NCBI GenBank assembly: GCA_050261495.1
Contig: JBLNDI010000040.1
Span: 1 to 14,315 of the forward strand
Source: JBMNKL01 sp050261495
GTDB taxonomy: Bacteria > Bacillota > Clostridia > Acetivibrionales > DTU013
Length of the DNA stretch: 14,315 nt
Direction: 5' to 3'
Shown: one piece after another, positions 1 through 5,462 of the stretch
How the letters are laid out: every line of letters begins with the position of its first letter
Numbering within the stretch: the stretch's first letter is position 1
The notes under the pieces: generated by a model
The model's database searches: none
Told to the model about the DNA's origin: nothing
What the model saw: the letters and a program-made list of their open reading frames with translations, nothing else
Translations under genes and position numbers: made by a program

Positions 1-946
1 TGCCTTTGCCTTTCAGGTGTACTACTGTTTCGCCGCCAGCTATAAAAGCCAGCGATTTCTCCGAAGAATTGTAATACCGGGCGATGGAAGCCATGAAACT
101 TCCCGCTTCCCGCGCCTGACACCTGAGGCTTGTTGTAAGTATCGTCGGTTCATATCCGAGTTCCTTGCAGGTTTCCCCGGCAGCTATGCATAGCTGGGAA
201 ACACTCCCGGTAATTTTCGTCCTTACGTTTGTCAGGGAAGATGGAGTCTCCCTGCCAAGCAACTCCATAATTTCTTCGGGTAACGAGATTGCATATTTGC
301 CTATTATGGCAAAAGCTTGCTGCGACGTAGACGCATCAGGATATGCGGGTCCTGAAGCTATCATATCCAATGGGTCGCCGATTATATCAGACAATACTAC
401 CGAGAATACCTGCGCCGGTTCGCACAGCTTTGCGAACCTTCCGCCTTTCACCGCCGACAGGCGCTTGCGGATTGTATTTATTTCCACGATATCCGCACCG
501 CAGGCAAGAAGCTTTTTTGTCAAATCTTCAAGCATGTTTCCGGGAATCAAAGGTTTTTCGAATAAAGCCGAGCCGCCGCCGGAAACGAGAAACAGGATTT
601 TATCATCGGGGCTCAACCCTGAAACCAGCTTTATGGCCTCTTCGGTCGCAGAGAAAGAGTTGGCGTCGGGTATGGGATGACCTGCTTCAAAGATGCGCAC
701 ATTCGGTAAATTGCCTTGAGAATGGCCATATTTCGTAATTACCACTCCGTCGCTTATCCTGTCGCCGAGGATTTCGCACGCAGCCTTTGCCATGGACCAT
801 GCTGCTTTGCCTACGGATACCAGCAGCAGTTTCCCGCCGGACATGGAAAAATCTTCGCTTTGCAATGCTCTCTTAACGGCATTGTGAGGCAGTGCTGCAT
901 TGATGGCTGACTCTATTATCTTGTTTGCATCTTCCCTTAAACCCAC
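1..946 (-). CDS. Glycerate 2-kinase, MOFRL/DUF4147 family (C-terminus off window)
   Basis: Predicted to phosphorylate D-glycerate with ATP to 2-phosphoglycerate in the cytoplasm, feeding glycerate into lower glycolysis. The 315 visible residues match the N-terminal DUF4147 domain: SVGKAAWSMA at about 44-53, GHPIPDANS at 89-97, the glycine-rich SGGGSAL at 122-128, NTIRKRLSAVKGGR at 157-170 and LSDIIGDPLDMIASGP at 185-200. The visible end, IAGGETVVHLKGKG (302-315), is the start of the MOFRL domain; the rest, including the usual GGRNQE motif, lies beyond the left edge. The start is the GTG at 944-946, chosen because AAGGAG lies 8 bases upstream; another in-frame GTG 18 bases upstream has no such site. 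Older annotations call this family hydroxypyruvate reductase. It is divergent from the ribosomal operon with its own promoter, so no functional link is implied. Family call is firm; substrate is inferred from the family. Confidence 0.92.
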   Translation of the reverse strand, partial: MGLREDANKIIESAINAALPHNAVKRALQSEDFSMSGGKLLLVSVGKAAWSMAKAACEILGDRISDGVVITKYGHSQGNLPNVRIFEAGHPIPDANSFSATEEAIKLVSGLSPDDKILFLVSGGGSALFEKPLIPGNMLEDLTKKLLACGADIVEINTIRKRLSAVKGGRFAKLCEPAQVFSVVLSDIIGDPLDMIASGPAYPDASTSQQAFAIIGKYAISLPEEIMELLGRETPSSLTNVRTKITGSVSQLCIAAGETCKELGYEPTILTTSLRCQAREAGSFMASIARYYNSSEKSLAFIAGGETVVHLKGKG

Positions 947-989
947 AATAATTTCTCCTTCCACATTTTTAAGAAAATCCGGCATTTTT

Positions 990-1027
990 AAGCAAAGCGC
1001 CAAAGCAAGTGCCCCGGCGCTTTACTT
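990..1027 (-). promoter_or_regulatory. 12-bp stem-loop in the 5' UTR of the glycerate kinase gene
   Basis: On the minus strand the arm complementary to 1016-1027 pairs with the arm complementary to 990-1001 over 12 positions, with one G-U wobble and a 14-base loop. It lies between the predicted transcription start (about 1052) and the GTG start (946). It is not followed by a T-run, so it is not a simple terminator. It may affect mRNA stability or translation; this is inference. Confidence 0.6.
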
Positions 1028-1054
1028 GACCGTTATCGATCCATTAATTAATAT
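1026..1054 (+). promoter_or_regulatory. Possible upstream promoter P1 of the S10 operon
   Basis: TTGACC at 1026-1031 and TAATAT at 1049-1054 with a 17-base spacer fit a sigma-A promoter reading toward rpsJ. Predicted start is near 1061. It overlaps the leftward promoter, so the two probably cannot be occupied at once. The region is AT-rich, so a chance match remains possible. Confidence 0.5.
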
Positions 1055-1058
1055 TGAT

Positions 1059-1087
1059 ATTGTAGTAAATCGGTTAGTCAAAGTCAA
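1059..1087 (-). promoter_or_regulatory. Sigma-A-type promoter for the glycerate kinase gene
   Basis: Reading leftward, TTGACT (complement of 1082-1087) and TACAAT (complement of 1059-1064) are separated by exactly 17 bases. The predicted start of transcription is near 1052, giving a 5' UTR of about 106 bases. A second TTGACT copy (complement of 1076-1081) lies directly downstream of the first but would leave an 11-base spacer. The match to consensus is strong for an AT-rich region. Confidence 0.7.
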
Positions 1088-1141
1088 GAGTACTAGAAAA
1101 TACTGTATGTAATAATAAACAAATAATTATACAAACGCTGT

Positions 1142-1155
1142 AAAAAAATTTTTTT
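1142..1155 (+). promoter_or_regulatory. A7T7 tract, UP-element-like
   Basis: Seven A's (1142-1148) are followed by seven T's (1149-1155). Relative to the predicted start at about 1197 the tract covers roughly -55 to -42. That is where UP elements contact the alpha subunit C-terminal domain of RNA polymerase at strong ribosomal promoters. The role is inferred from position and composition. Confidence 0.5.
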
Positions 1156-1161
1156 GGGTAC

Positions 1162-1190
1162 TTGCATTGTTCTTTTCCTTGTAGTAAAAT
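1162..1190 (+). promoter_or_regulatory. Main promoter P2 of the S10-spc operon
   Basis: TTGCAT at 1162-1167 and TAAAAT at 1185-1190 are separated by 17 bases. An A/T tract sits just upstream. Predicted transcription start is near 1197, giving a leader of about 340 bases before rpsJ. This is the best rightward promoter in the gap and the most likely driver of all downstream genes. Confidence 0.75.
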
Positions 1191-1295
1191 ATCATTTGCT
1201 GTGACATGGCATACGATGATGCGGAAGATTGCTATTCTTTGAAATAGGGAACTTTCGCGGAGAATGTCCGATTCATGAAACCGGGCGACAAGTCA

Positions 1296-1342
1296 CTGTA
1301 CATTTTGCGAGAGCACAGGAATGTGCTTGTTTGTAAGTACAG
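1296..1342 (+). promoter_or_regulatory. Two-part stem with GGAA tetraloop in the rpsJ leader
   Basis: CTGTAC at 1296-1301 pairs perfectly with GTACAG at 1337-1342. Inside, AGCACA (1312-1317) pairs with TGTGCT (1322-1327) around a GGAA tetraloop of GNRA type. The two helices flank a large asymmetric internal loop of about ten bases on each side. The outer stem ends exactly where the terminator-like stem begins, so the two could stack. This is the shape of a protein- or ligand-recognition element, but that is inference. Confidence 0.5.
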
Positions 1343-1388
1343 CCCAGGTTTTACAGGCCGTAAGGCCATGTAAACAGCCTGGGTTTTT
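1343..1388 (+). terminator. Intrinsic-terminator-like hairpin in the rpsJ leader (possible attenuator)
   Basis: CCCAGG (1343-1348) pairs with CCTGGG (1378-1383), TTTACA (1350-1355) with TGTAAA (1369-1374), and GGCC (1356-1359) with GGCC (1364-1367) around a GTAA loop. Five T's follow at 1384-1388. It lies downstream of promoter P2 and about 150 bases upstream of rpsJ. No good promoter was seen between it and rpsJ, so if it works it would control entry into the whole operon. Confidence 0.65.
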
Positions 1389-1455
1389 AAAATAGCCAAA
1401 CAGGAAACACCCGGCATAGTGTACAGATAAAATGCTTGTTGTACGTAATCACGAC

Positions 1456-1529
1456 GGGGCGCCAGGCCCCGGACAAGGGCGGAACGGCGCCGCTTGTTCG
1501 GAAAGAGCGCCCTGACATATGACAGGAGG
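1456..1529 (+). promoter_or_regulatory. GC-rich hairpins next to the rpsJ ribosome binding site
   Basis: GGGGC/GCCCC form a stem at 1456-1470. GGACAAG plus GGCG (1471-1481) pair with CGCC plus CTTGTTC (1488-1499) around GAACGG, with one bulge and one G-U pair. GGGCG (1477-1481) can instead pair with CGCCC (1508-1512). CCTG (1511-1514) can pair with CAGG (1523-1526), which would cover part of the AGGAGG at 1524-1529. This suggests possible control of rpsJ translation. Confidence 0.45.
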
Positions 1530-1536
1530 TTATTGT

Positions 1537-1848
1537 ATGGCAAACAACCAGAAAATCAGAATCAGGCTGAAAGCATTTGATCACCAGGTACTTGACCAGT
1601 CGGCTGAAAAAATTGTTGATACGGCAAAGAGGACCGGCGCTCAAGTTTCAGGACCGGTGCCGCTCCCGACACACAAGGAGATTGTGACAATACTGAGGGC
1701 GCCTCATAAGTATAAAGATGCACGGGAGCAATTTGAAATGAGGACTCACAAGAGGCTGATCGACATACTGATGCCAACGCCGAAAACGGTCGATGCGTTA
1801 ATGAGGCTTGATTTGCCGGCCGGTGTTGACATTGAGATCAAGTTGTAA
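1537..1848 (+). CDS. rpsJ: 30S ribosomal protein S10 (uS10)
   Basis: Small-subunit head protein and, as NusE, a transcription antitermination factor partner of NusB. The 103 residues begin MANNQKIRIRLKAFDHQ and contain the conserved GPVPLPTHKEIVTILRAPHK segment and the C-terminal PAGVDIEIKL. Length is normal. The start is the ATG at 1537, seven bases after AGGAGG (1524-1529); an in-frame ATG at 1519 lies upstream of that site and would add a non-conserved leader. It is the first gene of the operon, behind a long structured leader that probably sets operon expression. The stop is followed by a 96-base gap with two stem-loops before rplC. Confidence 0.98.
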   Translation: MANNQKIRIRLKAFDHQVLDQSAEKIVDTAKRTGAQVSGPVPLPTHKEIVTILRAPHKYKDAREQFEMRTHKRLIDILMPTPKTVDALMRLDLPAGVDIEIKL

Positions 1849-1860
1849 AAAGCCCGCAGT

Positions 1861-1920
1861 CTGCAAATAGTTTTATGTTTGCGGTCGGATGGGAGATCAT
1901 GTTCGCAATTGATTGTGAAC
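1861..1920 (+). other. Two stem-loops in the rpsJ-rplC gap
   Basis: CTGCAAA (1861-1867) pairs with TTTGCGG (1878-1884) with one wobble. GTTCGCAA (1901-1908) pairs with TTGTGAAC (1913-1920) around TTGA, also with one wobble. Neither is followed by a T-run, so they are unlikely terminators. They could be RNA processing or regulatory sites; function is unknown. Confidence 0.45.
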
Positions 1921-1944
1921 CAATGATATTTAGGAGGTAAGTAA

Positions 1945-2583
1945 ATGAATAAGTTTATTCTTGGCAAAAAAGTTGGAATGACGCAAATATTTGATGAAAA
2001 CGGACTTGTAATACCTGTAACTGTTATTCAGGCGGGTCCGTGCGCCGTTGTACAGAAAAAGACATATGAGAATGACGGTTACAAGGCTATAAAGCTGGGT
2101 TTTGAAGATATTCCCGAGAGGAAGCTCAACCGGCCGGACAAGGGTTTGTTTGCGAAAATCAAGGTAGCTCCGAAAAAATATCTCAGGGAATTTAGGACGG
2201 AAAATGTCGACAAGTACGAGATCGGGCAGGATATCAAGGTTACGGATATGTTCAGCGTCGGAGACAGGGTCGATGTCAGCGGCATTTCCAAGGGCAAAGG
2301 CTTCCAGGGAACCATTAGAAGGTTTGGACAAAGCGGCGGGCCGGAAAGCCACGGTTCGATGTACCACAGGAGAGTTGGTTCGATGGGCGCCGGCACCAAC
2401 CCGGGCAGAGTTTTTAAAGGAAAGAAGCTGCCGGGTCATATGGGGGCGGAAAAGGTTACTGTCCAAAACTTGGATGTTGTCAAGGTCGATGGCGAAAGGA
2501 ACCTGCTGCTGGTTAAAGGGGCGGTCCCCGGACCGAAGGGCGGCCTTATCGTCGTGAGAGAAACCGTCAAATCCGGCAGGTAA
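1945..2583 (+). CDS. rplC: 50S ribosomal protein L3 (uL3)
   Basis: An early-binding large-subunit protein that helps nucleate 23S rRNA folding; its long loop reaches toward the peptidyl transferase centre. The 212 residues start MNKFILGKKVGMTQIFDENG. They carry the conserved SKGKGFQGTIRRFG segment and the loop around GSMGAGTNPGRVFKGKKLPG, followed by HMGAEKVTVQNL. Length is typical. The ATG at 1945 follows AGGAGG (1932-1937) by seven bases. The gap to rplD is 23 bases. Nothing unusual was seen in the protein. Confidence 0.98.
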   Translation: MNKFILGKKVGMTQIFDENGLVIPVTVIQAGPCAVVQKKTYENDGYKAIKLGFEDIPERKLNRPDKGLFAKIKVAPKKYLREFRTENVDKYEIGQDIKVTDMFSVGDRVDVSGISKGKGFQGTIRRFGQSGGPESHGSMYHRRVGSMGAGTNPGRVFKGKKLPGHMGAEKVTVQNLDVVKVDGERNLLLVKGAVPGPKGGLIVVRETVKSGR

Positions 2584-2606
2584 TTAGGATGGGAGGAGAA
2601 TCGATT

Positions 2607-3233
2607 ATGCCAAAGGTTGATGTGTACAACATGAAAGGCGAGACAGTCGGGCAGATTGAATTAAATGACGATATATTCGGAATAGATGTCAATGAGAACG
2701 CCATGTATATCGCCGTACAAAACCAGTTAGCAAACAAGAGGCAAGGCACGCATTCCACGAAGACCAAAAGCGAGGTCAGCGGCGGAGGCATCAAGCCCTG
2801 GAGGCAGAAAGGCACCGGCAGGGCGAGACAAGGCAGCATCCGTTCCGCGCAGTGGATCAAGGGCGGCATAGTGTTTGGACCCAAGCCCAGGGATTATTCA
2901 TATACGCTGCCTAAAAAACTTAAAAGGCTTGCGCTGAAATCGGCGCTTTCATCCAAGGTTGCCGACAACAATATTCTTGTCCTGGACCAGTTGAATTTTG
3001 ACAATATCAAAACCAAGCAAATGGCAGGCGTACTGGATGCATTAAAAGTAGATAAAAGCGCATTGATCGTTCTTGAAGGGAAAAATGAGAATGTCGAAAA
3101 GTCCGCAAGGAATATCCCGGGCGTAAAGACGGCGCTTGTAAATACCATTAATGTATTTGACATTCTCAAGTATGATAAGTTTATTATCACCAAGGACGCG
3201 GTTGAAAAGGTCGAGGAGGTGTATGCAAGGTGA
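2607..3233 (+). CDS. rplD: 50S ribosomal protein L4 (uL4)
   Basis: Large-subunit assembly protein whose extended loop lines the peptide exit tunnel. In Escherichia coli it also represses its own S10 operon. The 208 residues begin MPKVDVYNMKGETVGQIELN. The tunnel loop is visible at about 59-87 (GGGIKPWRQKGTGRARQG followed by SIRSAQWIKGG). The start is the ATG at 2607, ten bases after GGAGG (2592-2596); the in-frame ATG at 2589 precedes the binding site and is rejected. The last codons carry the GAGGAGGT binding site of rplW, and the stop overlaps the rplW start by four bases, so the two are probably translationally coupled. Whether L4 acts on the leader at 1197-1536 is unknown. Confidence 0.98.
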   Translation: MPKVDVYNMKGETVGQIELNDDIFGIDVNENAMYIAVQNQLANKRQGTHSTKTKSEVSGGGIKPWRQKGTGRARQGSIRSAQWIKGGIVFGPKPRDYSYTLPKKLKRLALKSALSSKVADNNILVLDQLNFDNIKTKQMAGVLDALKVDKSALIVLEGKNENVEKSARNIPGVKTALVNTINVFDILKYDKFIITKDAVEKVEEVYAR

Positions 3234-3583
3234 AAAGTCCGGAAAGCATTATTATAAGGCCTTATATTACAGAAAAAAGCAATACTGAAGTGGCAAACGG
3301 CAAATACACCTTCGTGGTTGACGGAAAGGCGACAAAGACTGAAATAAAGCAGGCCGCTGAAAAGCTTTTCCAGGTAAAAGTGCTGGAAGTAAATACAATG
3401 AATTATAAAGGAAAGCTTAAGAGGATGGGAGTTCACGTCGGTCCGAGGCCTGACTGGAAAAAGGCCGTTATTAAAATCGACCTGGACCCCAAGCCGGAAA
3501 CCTACCTTGCGAAAGGCGGCAAGGAAGTTGTCGGTACGAAGAAGTATAAAACAAGTATTGAAGAGTACGGTGTGACACAATAA
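3230..3583 (+). CDS. rplW: 50S ribosomal protein L23 (uL23)
   Basis: Sits at the peptide exit port and is the docking site for trigger factor, signal recognition particle and SecYEG. The 117 residues begin MKSPESIIIRPYITEKS, the family signature, and include the beta-hairpin region with VNTMNYKGKLKRMGVHVG. It is a little longer than many bacterial L23s because of a C-terminal tail (about 95-117) ending EEYGVTQ. The GTG start overlaps the rplD stop (GTGA), with GAGGAGGT at 3213-3220 nine bases upstream. A 92-base gap with a bulged stem follows before rplB. Confidence 0.97.
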   Translation: MKSPESIIIRPYITEKSNTEVANGKYTFVVDGKATKTEIKQAAEKLFQVKVLEVNTMNYKGKLKRMGVHVGPRPDWKKAVIKIDLDPKPETYLAKGGKEVVGTKKYKTSIEEYGVTQ

Positions 3584-3626
3584 GGCAGGACGCGGCTTAA
3601 GCGGGAAGCGGAAACATGTCCGTGCC
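3584..3626 (+). other. Bulged stem in the rplW-rplB gap
   Basis: Starting directly after the rplW stop, GGCAGGAC (3584-3591) pairs with GTCC and TGCC (3618-3621, 3623-3626) with a single bulged G. The enclosed segment contains the palindrome GCTTAAGC. No T-run follows. Role unknown; it may be a processing or regulatory site within the operon mRNA. Confidence 0.4.
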
Positions 3627-3675
3627 GACGGCTGAAAAACGGTGTGCTAGTTATTGAAATAAGGAGTGAGAAGAA

Positions 3676-4509
3676 ATGGCAGTTAAAAATTTTAGTCCTA
3701 CTTCTCCCGCCAGGAGGTTTATGACGGTTTCCACGTTCGAGGAAATCACCAAGTCGGAACCGGAAAAATCTCTCGTAAAGACATTAAAGAAGACCGGCGG
3801 AAGAAATTCATACGGAAGGATTACCGTGCGCCACAGGGGCGGCGGAGCAAAACGCAAATACAGGATTATAGATTTTAAAAGGGACAAGGACGGCATAAAG
3901 GCAAGAGTAGCCGCTATAGAATATGATCCGAACAGGACGGCGAATATCGCGCTTCTATATTACGTGGACGGCGAAAAAAGGTATATACTGGCGCCTGTAG
4001 GCTTGAATGTCGGAGATATTGTCGAATCGGGCGCCGACGCGGATATTAAGCCGGGCAACACGCTTCCGCTGGGCAATATACCGGTGGGTACGATGATTCA
4101 CAATATAGAGCTGAAACCCGGCAAAGGCGGGCAGCTTGTCAGGTCTGCCGGAAATGCCGCCCAGCTCATGGCAAAGGAAGGCGATTACGCGCAGGTAAGG
4201 CTTCCATCGGGTGAAGTCAGGATGATAAGCATATTGTGCAAGGCAACCATCGGCCAGGTCAGCAATGTTGAACACGAAAATATTTCAATCGGCAAGGCCG
4301 GCAGAAAGAGATGGATGGGATTCAGGCCTACGGTCCGCGGTGTTGTGATGAATCCTGTGGATCATCCTCACGGCGGCGGCGAAGGCAAGTCTCCTATAGG
4401 AATGCCGAGTCCGGTTACTCCATGGGGCAAACCCACGCTTGGTTACAAGACGAGGAAGAAAAAGAACAAATCCGACAAGTTCATAGTCAAGAGAAGGAAT
4501 GTGAAATAA
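3676..4509 (+). CDS. rplB: 50S ribosomal protein L2 (uL2)
   Basis: Large-subunit protein needed for subunit joining and peptidyl transferase activity. The 277 residues show the N-terminal GGRNSYGRITVRHRGGG (41-57), the OB and SH3-like core, and the C-terminal VDHPHGGGEGK at 228-238. Its histidine at 230 corresponds to the conserved residue near the catalytic centre. A basic tail ends KFIVKRRNVK. Length is normal. The ATG at 3676 follows AAGGAG (3661-3666) by nine bases. rpsS follows after 42 bases. Confidence 0.98.
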   Translation: MAVKNFSPTSPARRFMTVSTFEEITKSEPEKSLVKTLKKTGGRNSYGRITVRHRGGGAKRKYRIIDFKRDKDGIKARVAAIEYDPNRTANIALLYYVDGEKRYILAPVGLNVGDIVESGADADIKPGNTLPLGNIPVGTMIHNIELKPGKGGQLVRSAGNAAQLMAKEGDYAQVRLPSGEVRMISILCKATIGQVSNVEHENISIGKAGRKRWMGFRPTVRGVVMNPVDHPHGGGEGKSPIGMPSPVTPWGKPTLGYKTRKKKNKSDKFIVKRRNVK

Positions 4510-4551
4510 CGTGTTGATATACCGATGCAAGGAAAGGAGGACTGGCATCAC

Positions 4552-4836
4552 ATGAGCAGATCGCTAAAGAAGGGACCATATGTTGATTTGAAGCTCCTTA
4601 AGAAAATCGAGGATATGAACAAGGCAAACGAAAAGAGAGTTATAAAAAGCTGGTCAAGAGCGTCAACAATATTCCCCCAGATGGTTGGGCACACTATTGC
4701 GATACATGACGGCAGGAAACATGTACCTGTATATATAACGGAGGACATGGTAGGGCATAAGCTTGGGGAATTCGCGCCGACAAGAACGTTCAGGGGTCAT
4801 GGCCATCATACGGAAAAGTCCACTGCGCTCAAGTAG
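4552..4836 (+). CDS. rpsS: 30S ribosomal protein S19 (uS19)
   Basis: Small-subunit head protein that forms a complex with S13 and contacts the A-site tRNA region and the intersubunit bridges. The 94 residues begin MSRSLKKGPYVDLKLLKKIE and include RASTIFPQMVGHTIAIHDGR and the conserved end GEFAPTRTFRGHGHH. The start is the ATG at 4552, 11 bases after AAGGAGG (4534-4540). An in-frame ATG at 4525 lies before that site and is rejected. Two TAG stops occur in tandem (4834-4839). A 73-base gap with a small hairpin follows before rplV. Confidence 0.97.
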   Translation: MSRSLKKGPYVDLKLLKKIEDMNKANEKRVIKSWSRASTIFPQMVGHTIAIHDGRKHVPVYITEDMVGHKLGEFAPTRTFRGHGHHTEKSTALK

Positions 4837-4839
4837 TAG

Positions 4840-4856
4840 TCGGCTGGAACAGCTGA
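4840..4856 (+). other. Small stem-loop in the rpsS-rplV gap
   Basis: TCGGCTG (4840-4846) pairs with CAGCTGA (4850-4856) around a GAA loop, with one G-U pair. No T-run follows. It is one of several hairpins in the longer gaps of this operon. Confidence 0.35.
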
Positions 4857-4909
4857 GAGGCAGGTAAATTTCGAAATGACAAGCTTAATGCCGAAAGGAG
4901 GATTACCAG

Positions 4910-5401
4910 TTGGAAAAGAAGGTTAGATCAAAAGAAGAGCTTCTCAAGGAAAAGGATCAGATCCTGGAGGAGTATGGCAATACGGTGAGAAAATGCCGCA
5001 AGCCTGCATTGCTTACCAAGAAAGAGAAAAAGGCGCTCGGAATCGGCAGGGATGAAGGCAGGGCGCAGCTTAGGTATGCGAGGATATCTTCCAGGAAGGT
5101 AAAAATTGTGCTTGATCTTATAAAAGGCAAACATATCGACGAGGCATATGCAATAGTAAGATATACACCCAAGGCCGCTTCCGAATTGATATACAAGCTT
5201 CTGAAATCGGCTGAGGCCAATGCTACGAATGATCCGAACAAGTCTCTCAACAGAGACGAGCTTGTCGTAGCCGAGGCATATGCAACGCAAGGTCCTACGC
5301 TCAAAAGGATAATGCCGAGGGCAAGGGGCAGGGCATACAGGATCAGGAAGAGGACTAGCCACATTACGGTGGTATTAAAGGAGAGGCAAGCCGTAAAGTA
5401 G
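4910..5401 (+). CDS. rplV: 50S ribosomal protein L22 (uL22) with N-terminal extension
   Basis: Binds all domains of 23S rRNA; its beta-hairpin lines the exit tunnel and its globular part sits near the tunnel exit. The core family match begins at about residue 52 (RAQLRYARISSRKVKIVLDL) and runs to the end, with the tunnel loop around IMPRARGRAYRIRKRTSH (134-151). The first 50 or so residues are an added arm: charged, lysine- and glutamate-rich (MEKKVRSKEELLKEKDQILE) and probably helical. Total length is 163 residues against roughly 110-115 for common bacterial L22. The TTG at 4910 is chosen because AAGGAGG (4895-4901) sits eight bases upstream and no comparable site precedes the core. The arm therefore appears to be translated. 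Its function is unknown. Confidence 0.93.
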   Translation: MEKKVRSKEELLKEKDQILEEYGNTVRKCRKPALLTKKEKKALGIGRDEGRAQLRYARISSRKVKIVLDLIKGKHIDEAYAIVRYTPKAASELIYKLLKSAEANATNDPNKSLNRDELVVAEAYATQGPTLKRIMPRARGRAYRIRKRTSHITVVLKERQAVK

Positions 5402-5419
5402 CGGCGGGCAGCGGGCCGA

Positions 5420-5436
5420 CCGGCACAAGGTGCCGG
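5420..5436 (+). other. Perfect 7-bp GC stem-loop in the rplV-rpsC gap
   Basis: CCGGCAC (5420-5426) and GTGCCGG (5430-5436) are perfect complements around a three-base AAG loop. The stem lies 12 bases before the rpsC ribosome binding site. No T-run follows, so it is not an ordinary terminator. Confidence 0.45.
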
Positions 5437-5462
5437 GAGTATGTTCAGAAGGAGGTTTGATG

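Larger units (their letters stand above)
1197..1536 (+). promoter_or_regulatory. Structured 5' leader of the rpsJ operon
   Basis: A stretch of about 340 bases without a convincing gene lies between promoter P2 and the rpsJ start. Visible in order are small stems at 1232-1247 and 1258-1270, a two-part stem at 1296-1342, a terminator-like hairpin at 1343-1388, and GC-rich hairpins at 1456-1470 and 1471-1499. The Shine-Dalgarno AGGAGG is at 1524-1529. The segment 1281-1286 (CCGGGC) can pair with 1342-1348 (GCCCAGG, one bulged A), which would break the terminator stem. Leaders of ribosomal operons are often autoregulated by a ribosomal protein; which one, if any, acts here cannot be told from the sequence. 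Confidence 0.6.

Noticed and set aside
165..738. Rightward open frames opposite the glycerate kinase gene
   Set aside because: The minus-strand frame has clear family motifs throughout; the plus-strand frames have no recognisable motif and no ribosome binding site.
1428..1433. TAAAAT in the leader as a third promoter -10
   Set aside because: No -35-like sequence is found about 17 bases upstream.
1232..1644. Leftward frames in the rpsJ leader
   Set aside because: Low-complexity, no ribosome binding site, overlap rpsJ and the structured leader; no support for a protein.
2894..3580. A 228-codon leftward frame over rplD and rplW
   Set aside because: Antisense shadow of two conserved genes with no recognisable domain.
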